A stretch of DNA of 64,000 nucleotides from Allium sativum (lineage: Eukaryota > Streptophyta > Magnoliopsida > Asparagales > Amaryllidaceae): the NCBI GenBank assembly GCA_030737875.1, contig CM060915.1, forward strand, positions 567,532,577 through 567,596,576. The letters run 5' to 3'. The notes beneath the pieces were generated by a model. The model did no database searches. It saw nothing but the letters and a program-made list of their open reading frames with translations, and was not told the DNA's origin. Of the stretch, positions 55,127-64,000 are shown in pieces; position 1 is the first letter of the stretch; every line of letters begins with the position of its first letter. The translations under genes and the position numbers were made by a program.

Positions 55127-57775
55127 TGAGACGACCCGAACTTCCCCGTGAAGGAAAACACGGATAGAATTGAGTACAATACATAATAGAACGCAGACGG
55201 AAGAACATTTCATTGTTATTACAACAATTCCATCAGATACAAGAATATACAAAGTATAAATGAATAAATTACATTCAACAAATATCAGAGATTTAAATTA
55301 CATTTAAATACATTGCAACGGAACATAATACAAAAACACAACTAGAAGTAACGCACGGATACAGAGCTTTCCGAGCATCGTTCCATCTGTACATCAGGAC
55401 CCTGTGGATATAAATCTGCAAAACCAAAACTACTAGCTGCCCGTGCGGAAAATAAGGGCACCCAGAGTTTAGGTTAAAACAATAAACTCCAGGTCAGTCA
55501 TGTGACTGGTGTGAGAACTAAAACAGTTATTTAAAGCTTTACTTTAAAAGAGAGTAATTCAAGGGACCACGTCGTATAACACGGAACATGTTTCCTCCCA
55601 AGAATACCAGTGCATAGAATAAACATCGCAATGCTTTTTCGAAAATGAAGCTATTATAAGACCCAGGTCCCATCACACAATGCAACGCAAGCCGGAGGAT
55701 AGGGTTTTCCCTTATAATAGCCAAACATGCTTAGTACGTTTAAAACAAATCATTTGATACTATTAAAAGTGTATAGTGTCAAAACAATTTCAATCATAAA
55801 TATAAATCATAGACGGCATGGGTACCATATATCATGTCGCCATACTAGTTCTACAATTAAAACCGCAATACACGTATTGGAAATTGGATTTCCGTCATGA
55901 GTCGAGGCAAGGGGCAAGCTCCTCTCCGCGTTCGAGACACTCTAGCAAATGCCTCAGGACCCCACTATGATCCTTTGGAACCTCCAAGGCCGGTCCTCTC
56001 TTACTTTTGAGGATTGGCAATTCCTGAACACACGTTTCCCGGTCCTTACAGACCTATATCCGAGGCGCCTCGTATCCAACAACCACACAGGTGAAAAGTA
56101 TATAAATGTCAGGGCTGGTAGGTCACTGACACCACCATAGCTAGAAAGAAACGTCATGCACTCCTTGGGTCCGTATCCCGTTTTGACTCATACTGAGGTG
56201 TGAGGCTCGCGAATTCACGTTATACACAAAGCTATGCCACACAGGGCGTGCTTTGATCATCAACCACAAGACTTTGCTTTTCAATAGAAGCCTTGATCAA
56301 TTGCCACTTACGCATGCCACACTGGCAATTCACTCCATGCGACTGATGTCCATCGATATACAACCTCTGAGCTCGTACGTCTCAGAGAAGGGCGTTAAGC
56401 AAGAGAATAAATTCTCCGCCGCCAAACAGATGTATATTTAATAGAGATCAATTAACACAGAATAAAATCCATTATCAGACACACAATCCATTTACAAGTT
56501 CGTTCTGGGTCTGAACGAAACCGGAGGCACTTTCCTCGCATATCCATCCATCTCCAAGTACGTCTGGACGATCACCAACTGTTTCCCTCATCTTGGGTGT
56601 ACAGCCCAATCGAGATCATCAGTAATCATCCAAACGATGTGAAGACTTCCGGTCTTCAACCACCGTCTTCATCTTTGACATCTCGTCGAATCGGTTATTC
56701 AGAATGGGTATAAACCCGGCCTTTCTGAATAACCCACGTATATAATAAACAAATGTTACACAAACACAACAAACGCCTCATTCCAATTCAGAATATTCTT
56801 TTATTCACAAAATCACATTCTTAGGGAAATGTTCCCATTAATTTTATCCAAGATAAATTCTTCTAAATTTATTCTTTAATCTTCCTTTGGATATCATTTC
56901 AAACTAGTCGGGATTAGCGAACCACACCGAAGTAATTATTTATTTTATTTCCCAATCCCAACCTATTTATCCCATGGAGCAAAACCGGTAATACTCCATA
57001 TCTAACACCACGGTGTTATCGGTAAAATTAATTACCATTTCACGTTCAAATCGAATTAAAGATTTAACTATCGCTTTGGAGCAAAACTGGTGGTACTCCA
57101 TAACTCGATCACCTTTCAGATTTGATAATTTAAATTATCAATTCACATTTCAATCTAATTAAAGATTCATTAAAACTCCACTTAGTTTTAATATTTTCAA
57201 AAATCAATATCCTGTCCTTAATTGGGTTAAAGAACCAGTGTCATTTAAAACACGATTCACGATAAACCCAAAATCACATTTGATATTAAATACTAGGCTC
57301 TGAATAGAAAGTATACCGGCTTATATTCAATATCAAATCCTGAAACCAACAAATATCGTATTGGAAATAACGATATAAAATATATCTTTCAAATTCCCAT
57401 AACAATATCTGTATAGTCACGAAATCCACCATCGAAATATTCCGAAGATAATTTCAATTCAACTCCAGTCCAATTCACGTATTGGGAATATTGATTATTT
57501 TTAATAATTTTATCAAGGCCCGAACAGTCGATTTCCACCAATGGCCATCGAACTGCACTTACAACGACCTTTTCAAAATTTGATTTGGACATAATTCCAA
57601 ATCCAATCGTTAGATTTCAAATTTCTAATATTCATTGGAAAGCTCTTTTCGATACGAACCCAACGGTTCCGGTTTTAGGAGAATCCGACGGTCGGATCTC
57701 CCGTAACGTCGATTCGAAGTCAATGGTCGAAATTCACGAACTGCCGCGGCGCGGCGCGTTCTATTCAGGCCGTTA

Positions 57776-57812
57776 TATATATAATATATATATATATTAT
57801 ATATATTTCGTC
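57776..57812. repeat. AT-rich microsatellite in the minus-strand LTR
   Basis: Imperfect AT/TATA repeats at the place homologous to the AT microsatellites at 20469 and 25502. Confidence 0.75.
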
Positions 57813-59240
57813 GATTTCCTTTTAAAACGTATTTTATAAATCGTTTTAACTTCGTTTTCAAAACCATTTCAACTCTATATTCAATTTCAAATCAAAATTG
57901 GATATTTCATATCATTACTATATAAATGATAATATTTTCAAAATGTTATATTTTGAAATCACTTCTTTTCTATATTCATTATAAAAACGAATATAATCGA
58001 TATAAATATCGTTCACGTTAAAATAGCGCAACTCTAATCAACACGGCTTTATATATTTCAATAAATCCGTTATTCTATTCAACAAATGAATATTTATTCT
58101 ATTCAACACATGAATTTATATTTCTTCCAACACACGACTAATCTCAACACATGAGTACTGTCAACACATCACTATTTTTGTTATGTAAAATATTTTATAA
58201 AACTATGGTATCTATCATTTGATTTTCAATTAGACTTCAACCGTAAAGTAGTTCTAATTTTAAATATGATAAAGATGTAAATTTCATTGTATAAAATATT
58301 TCACTCAACACATGAACATCGTCAACACATGACTATTTTTATATTCAACACATGAAATTTCTTTTATAATATTCCTTATTTTCCCGATTGGAATGAGGCC
58401 CAATCAATCACCATATAATGTTAATTATATGGATTCCATACAACACATGTATATAATAGCATTGAAAAATAATCAACCATCAACCAAAGTGCACTACACT
58501 GTATAAGCATCAAATATAGATATCTTACGCTTATAACAGCCTGTCAATCAATCGATCGACATATTTAATCAATCAGGATGAGTGAACTTCCAAATTTCAT
58601 CCCAACACCCGTGTGGGGTTTCAAACAATCAAACACAGATTTTATTTGTGCAGTTGGGCGATGTGTAAAATTTATCGTCCCAATCAATGTCCTTCAAATA
58701 GGTGTACATAAAAAAACCGTCCGGTTTGTAAATGAATATTTTATTTTATTCACTTCCACGTTAAAAATTATATTTTTAACGATAAAATATTCTATTTCAA
58801 CACATGAATTTCTATTCAGTTCATTTACACAATAAAAATGATATTTTTATTTTTCTAACATATTTTGGGAAATTTCGGCGGCATAACGGCACGATACTAG
58901 AAACGGGACGAGGCCTAGCCTTATCCCCGGTCTAGTGAAGGCCCACGCCATTCACACTTCAATCAAATCCATTTCATTTCACCAAACAATTCAATTCAAA
59001 CCAAATAATCTAACCAACTACACAACCAAACAATTTTACAAACAAGCCATCCATGGTCTGTGGATGACGGGTGTCGGGTGCTGCTAAGCACCGTCTGCAT
59101 CCTAGTATATATGTATATATAACTAGAAAAAGAGGTTTAGAGTGAGAAGTTCTCACCGATAGCTATCCAATCATCTTGACTCTTCTTTGATAGAAATTTT
59201 CATCGTTATCGCATTTTTGTCACTTCGTTGCCCGTAGCCA

Positions 59241-59462
59241 CTACATATATAAAAATCACGTTTTTATTATGCTATTCAATATATAAAAATCGAATTTTTA
59301 CTATGCTATTCAATATATAAAAATCGAATTTTTACTATGCTATTCAATATATAAAAATCGAATTTTTACTATGCTATTCAATATATAAAAATCGAATTTT
59401 TACTATGCTATTCAATATATAAAAATCAAATTTTTACTATGCTATTCAATATATAAAAATCT
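59241..59462. repeat. 34-bp tandem array in the minus-strand LTR
   Basis: About six to seven units of GCTATTCAATATATAAAAAT plus CGAATTTTTACTAT, four of them nearly identical. Not seen in the plus-strand element. Confidence 0.9.
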
Positions 59463-59545
59463 CGCCTTTTTCAATATAAAGATTTCGCCTTTTTCAATAT
59501 AAAGATTTCGCCTTTTTCAATATAAAGATTTCACCTTTATCAAAA
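59463..59545. repeat. 23-bp tandem array adjoining the 34-bp array
   Basis: Three to four units of CTTTTTCAATATAAAGATTT plus CGC. The CAATATA..AA core is shared with the neighbouring 34-bp unit, so one array probably arose from the other. Confidence 0.85.
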
Positions 59546-59839
59546 TAAAGCCTTTTCGCTAATCAAAGATCTAAACTTTCTTTCTCTAATGATCTATTCC
59601 CTTCTAATAAAAACCATTTCTTTGTCCTAATAAAAAGCGTATATTTTTATAACTCTACAACATAAAAGATTATTTTTTTATAGTCGCTATATAGTAAAGA
59701 CTATATTTTTAATACTTTAAAAATATAAAAATCATATTTTTAAAATATTCTCTTTTTCTTTCTCTTCATAAAAATTATAGCTTCCTTAAATTAAAATCAC
59801 TCCTTATCTCCATTTAAAAATCTCATCTTTTCTATTTTA

Positions 59840-59995
59840 AAAAAACTAATCTTTTCTATTTTTAAAATCTAATCTATTCTATTTTAAAAATATCGTCTTT
59901 TCACTTTTAAAAATCTGATCTTTTTACTTTTAAAAATCTGATCTTTTTACTTTTAAAAATCTGATCTTTTCACTTTTAAAAATCTGATCTTTCTT
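59840..59995. repeat. ~23-bp tandem array with TTTTAAAAATCTGATC core
   Basis: Six or so imperfect units, the last four very regular. Confidence 0.85.
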
Positions 59996-60109
59996 GTTAT
60001 AATGATATAAACTTTTATAAGTTAAAAATAAACTTTTCCCATATACGAATAATCAGATTTTAAAATGCTACTTTAATTTAAAACGGAAAATTACAATCGG
60101 ATAATAAAC

Positions 60110-60460
60110 ACTCACTTTGCTCGTTCGGGAGGGAGGTGTTTGATCGTCGGTGCGCTGCGGTGACTGGTTCGAAGGTGGCGGCGGCTTCAAACTGGCGGAG
60201 GAAGGAGGAGAGAGGATAGAAGAGGAGGGGGCTCGGGGGTCTGGTCAGGGGCGGCAGCCTGGGGGGAGTGCGATGGTCGTGGGAGGAGGGGAAGGTGGCG
60301 ACGGGGTTGCGCGCAGGAGGGGGGGGTCTTCGGGCGTCGCAGTCGAGGAAGAGAAGGGGAGAAGGAGGAAGAAGAAGGGAGGACGGCGCAGGGGGCTGCG
60401 CCACCCCTGGCGGCGGCGGCGGTGGGCGGCAAGGGTTTCACCCCCCCCCTTTCCGTCGTT
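60110..60460 (-). repeat. GC-rich segment in the minus-strand LTR
   Basis: Counterpart, reverse complemented, of the GC-rich segments at 18525-18890 and 23755-24110. Overlapping frames on both strands here are due to GC richness and are not genes. Confidence 0.7.
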
Positions 60461-61419
60461 CTCCTTTTTTTTTTCTGGGAAAAATCGATTTTGAAAGAAG
60501 AGATGGGGGGGCCAGCGTATAAAGGGAAGAGGGTTTTTTTTTTAATTTGCAAAAAGTTGACTTTTACATACGACCTCTAAACGAGGCCCACTGCCTGTCG
60601 TCCATACCGTTTTACCCCCATTCTGAACACAATGGGATATGTATCGTAGGCTGATTCGACTGTTACAATCTGTTTCCGTTAAGTTTACATTTAAATCACT
60701 TTATTAAATTTTAAACGTACATTTCAAATTACCGGGGTCACATACTAACTCTAAAAATTCCAGAAAAATATTTTCTAGCCCCGTACCGACGATACGGTCC
60801 TAACAAAACTAGTTTCGTCGAATTCTGAGACCGTTGGAAAAATGGCCAATTTCCAGTTGATTAAAATCAACTAAAACTGGTCAAACGCGTTTTCCTTCGC
60901 CACGCTCACATATTGATTCGAAAAATTATGAAATTTGAAACCTAGCAATAATATGACATCACGGACCCAACAAAAGTGGTTTCGTCGAAATCCGAGGTCG
61001 TTTGCAAAATGTCTATTTTTAAGGGCCTGAATTCCATAGCGACTATTCAGAATTCTCAACTGGGCATATCTTTTGATTCCCGCTATGAAATTTTGATCAT
61101 TCGGATTCGTTGGAAAGGTATCATCAAATAGATCCTAATGTTTTTGGTTTCACTAAAATCCGGATTGTTTTGCACCCGGTACATTCAATTGAAGTTTGAA
61201 ATCGAATTATCGAACTACCGCGCCATTTTCAATTCCATTTATAATTATGTATAAATATTTATATTCTAACGACGACGTATATAATATATACATTCGAATT
61301 CTATTCAAAATAAATTTATTGTCGATTATATTTAAAATAATTCATTTTAAATATTCAAAATTCGCTTAAATTGCCAAAACAAAAATTTTAAACTGGCCCA
61401 GAATTTGCGGGTTATTACA

Positions 61420-61430
61420 ATCTCCCCCAC
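61420..61430 (-). other. Polypurine tract of the minus-strand element
   Basis: The minus strand reads AAGTGGGGGAGAT just before TGTAATAACCCGC, the same tract as at 22839. Confidence 0.8.
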
Positions 61431-62439
61431 TTAAAACTTTTCGTCCCCGAAAAGGAACAAAGTCGAAAGTGGTTTGATCAATCAACTCTACGTTCGATCT
61501 GGCTTCCATTCTCCAACTTTTCAGTTTCTGAGAATTTTAAAAATTTCAAAATTTTGGCTAACACCCTAAATTTTCGAAAAATTTCGCCATAACCTCCCCT
61601 GCACCGGGAGCATCGGGGAATTTCAAATAGCTTCCCCGGTCCTTCTAATCTCAAAAAGAAAAAGAAAAAGCCAAGCGGCTAGCCAATAGGCTCATAAAAT
61701 CATCATCACCCAAACAAAACAGTAAATTATGTAGTAAACATGTACCTATTTGTCGGGCAAACAAATTTTATTCTCTGCTCTAGCCTCCTTGCTATGACCT
61801 GTTCAATGTAAGTATATGTATATGCAAGCAAATGCGACCAATTTTCAATACAATTCAATATTTGATGCAATTAGGCTAAATGGTTAAAAAATAGCAAACA
61901 AATAAACAAACAACACAAACATCAATCAATTAGTGAATTAGAGTTTCAAATTCATAATTTTGATATATATACAGAAAATCATGTTTTTGATGCCAATTCA
62001 CAACAATGTGTTCAAGCTATATTAGTTTTGGTTCTCACACCAGTCTAATGGAAATATATAGATATCACACCTTCGAAACACGAATATAAATACTGATGAT
62101 GTGGCCACATCACCAGAATTATCCCCGGGTGTCTAGAATGTGACCCTATATCTATCCAGTATATTAAAACTTCGACTATACGTTCATGACGTGTATACGC
62201 GAAATCTTTATATACTCGATTGTCCATATTCAAAATAAATAAATATCAAATACGTATAAAGATATAAATTTCGAAACAAAATTTGTTTTCATTTGAAAAA
62301 TATACTCTTCACACTCGTTCTAGGATACTACTGATCCTATCTCTAACGAGTCATTCTAATTGGATATTATTAATCCAATATCTGATGAATTCTTTCATAT
62401 GGTTCTAATGTGTCTTGTTCTCGAGCTCTGTAAACCAAA
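61431..62439 (-). other. Interior of the minus-strand large-LTR element
   Basis: Homologous to 21841-22838 with clear conservation at both ends and several blocks in the middle. No protein motif of any retrotransposon is visible. Short frames are not shared between the two copies in a way that would suggest a gene. Confidence 0.65.
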
Positions 62440-62454
62440 GCTTTGATACCAAAC
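62440..62454 (-). other. Primer binding site of the minus-strand element
   Basis: The minus strand reads TTTGGTATCAAAGC directly after the LTR end GTCTCA. This is the initiator-Met type site with one change (A for G) from the plus-strand copy. Confidence 0.8.
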
Positions 62455-64000
62455 TGAGACGACCCGAACTTCCCCGTGAAGGAAAGCACGGATAGAATTG
62501 AGTACAAGACAAAATAGAACGCAGACGGAAGAACATTTCATTGTTATTACAACAATTCCATCAGATACAAGAATATACAGAGTATAAATGAATAAATTAC
62601 ATTCAACAAATATCAGAGATTTAAATTACATTTAAATACATTGCAGCGGAACATAATACAAAAACACAACTAGAAGTAACGCACGGATACAGAGCTTTCC
62701 GAGCATCGTTCCAGCTGTACATCAGGACCCTGTGGATATAAATCTGCAAAACCAAAACTACTAGCTGCCCGTGCGGAAAATAAGGGCACCCAAAGTTTAG
62801 GTTAAAACAATAAACTCCAGGTCAGTCATGTGACTGGTGTGAGAACTAAAACAGTTATTTAAAGCTTTACTTTAAAAGAGAGTAATTCAAGGGACCACGT
62901 CGTATAACACGGAACATGTTTCCTCCCAAGAATACCAGTGCATAGAATAAACATCGCAATGCTTTTTCGAAAATGAAGCTATTATAAGACCCAGGTCCCA
63001 TCACACAATGCAACGCAAGCCGGAGGATAGGGTTTTCCCTTATAATAGCCAAACATGCTTAGTACGTTTAAAACAAATCATTTGATACTATTAAAAGTGT
63101 ATAGTGTCAAAACAATTTCAATAATAAATATAAATCATAGACGGCATGGGTACCATATATCATGTCGCCATACTAGTTCTACAATTAAAACCGCAATACA
63201 CGTATTGGAAATTGGATTTCCGTCATGAGTCGAGGCAAGGGGCAAGCTCCTCTCCGCGTTCGAGACACTCTAGCAAATGCCTCAGGACCCCACTATGATC
63301 CTTTGGAACCTCCAAGGCCGGTCCTCTCTTACTTTTGAGGATTGGCAATTCCTGAACACACGTTTCCCGGTCCTTACAGACCTATATCCGAGGCGCCTCG
63401 TATCCAACAACCACACAGGTGAAAAGTATATAAATGTCAGGGCTGGTAGGTCACTGACACCACCATAGCTAGAAAGAAACGTCATGCACTCCTTGGGTCC
63501 GTATCCCGTTTTGACTCATACTGAGGTGTGAGGCTCGCGAATTCACGTTATACACAAAGCTATGCCACACAGGCCGTGCTTTGATCATCAACCACAAGAC
63601 TTTGCTTTTCAACAGAAGCCTTGATCAATTGCCACTTACGCATGCCACACTGGCAATTCACTCCATGCGACTGATGTCCATCGATATACAACCTCTGAGC
63701 TCGTACGTCTCAGAGAAGGGCGTTAAGCAAGAGAATAAATTCTCCGCCGCCAAACAGATGTATATTTAATAGAGATCAATCAACACAGAATACAATCCAA
63801 TGTCAGACACACAATCCATTTACAAGTTCGTTCTGGGTCTGAACGAAACCGGAGGCACTTTCCTCGCATATCCATCCATCTCCAAGTACGTCTGGACGAT
63901 CACCAACTGTTTCCCTCATCTTGGGTGTAGAGCCCAATCGAGATCATCAGTAATCACCCAAACGATGTGAAGACTTCCGGTCTTCAACCACCGTCTTCAT
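62455..64000 (-). repeat. 5' LTR of the minus-strand large-LTR element, partial
   Basis: Nearly identical to 55127-56670, with differences such as AAAACACGG against AAAGCACGG. Continues beyond the window. Confidence 0.88.

Larger units (their letters stand above)
55127..61419 (-). repeat. 3' LTR of the minus-strand large-LTR element
   Basis: 6293 bp on the minus strand from TGTAATAACCCGC (61419) to CGTCTCA (55127). Its end 55127-56670 is almost identical to 62455-64000, the start of the partner LTR, so this is a recent insertion. It lacks the 27-bp minisatellite of the plus-strand copy but has its own arrays at 59241-59540 and 59840-59995 and a GC-rich section at 60110-60460. TTTATACG near 60518 (minus strand) may be its TATA box. 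Confidence 0.85.
55127..64000 (-). mobile_element. Large-LTR non-autonomous retrotransposon, minus-strand copy (runs off the window)
   Basis: Second member of the family seen at 17612-28580. On the minus strand there is a 5' LTR (from beyond 64000 to 62455), primer site, a ~1.0 kb interior, polypurine tract and a complete 6.29 kb 3' LTR ending at 55127 in GGGTCGTCTCA. If the 5' LTR is full length, the element is about 13.6 kb with more than 90 percent LTR. No gag or pol motif is visible in the interior. The window end prevents checking of the right target duplication; the bases before 55127 are CTAGG. Confidence 0.85.

Noticed and set aside
55949..56441. Two small plus-strand frames that recur at 63277-63769
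   Set aside because: Recurrence is explained by the two nearly identical LTRs; the protein sequences show no family features.
60078..60552. Overlapping proline-, glycine- and arginine-rich coding frames on both strands
   Set aside because: They follow from GC-rich low-complexity sequence in an LTR and are not conserved in the homologous segments at 18.6 and 23.9 kb.

Overview
The window is nuclear DNA of a flowering plant, most likely a eudicot. Three things point there: plant-type Ty1/copia and Ty3/gypsy (chromovirus) LTR retrotransposons, CACTA- and Helitron-type DNA transposons, and two copies of the plant-specific DUF679/DMP membrane-protein family. No species can be named from the sequence alone. 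It is a transposon-dense, AT-rich intergenic region, and no intact host gene was found. The only host-gene-like sequences are two damaged DMP copies, head to head at 14.2-16.9 kb, plus short gene-like fragments inside a Helitron.

Layout. 1-288 is the end of an LTR on the minus strand with its polypurine tract. 3.2-13.4 kb is a three-level nest. A decayed minus-strand copia (D) has its gag split by an old minus-strand copia (B) with ~250 bp LTRs. B's reverse transcriptase is in turn split by a younger plus-strand copia (A, 4780-11042, 5-bp duplication AACTT). 14.2-16.9 kb holds the two DMP copies around a shared ~1.4 kb spacer with a duplicated block and a fold-back repeat. 17612-28580 is one insertion (duplication CGTAT) of an unusual non-autonomous LTR element with LTRs of 4.2 and 5.7 kb, an interior of only ~1.0 kb and no recognisable gag or pol. 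A second copy of that family occupies 55127 to the window end on the minus strand, with a 6.3 kb LTR.

29.6-39.6 kb is a DNA-transposon zone. CACTA-like termini lie at 29594 and 38711, a ~7 kb Helitron-like element (31186-38163) contains a 1.1 kb tandem duplication, and a SINE-like retroposon at 38950-39158 has a perfect 16-bp target duplication and combines a tRNA-like head with a 5S-rRNA-like segment. 39.6-55.1 kb is a probable old gypsy LTR into which a young Tekay/Del-like chromovirus inserted (40288-51200, two 2879-bp LTRs, duplication TTCAA). Its polyprotein has one frameshift and one in-frame stop.

The genes do not form a pathway. The interest lies in insertion history and in unusual elements: the giant-LTR family with mismatched LTR ends, the tRNA/5S composite retroposon, the Helitron, and the paired broken DMP copies. 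All similarity statements are by eye.
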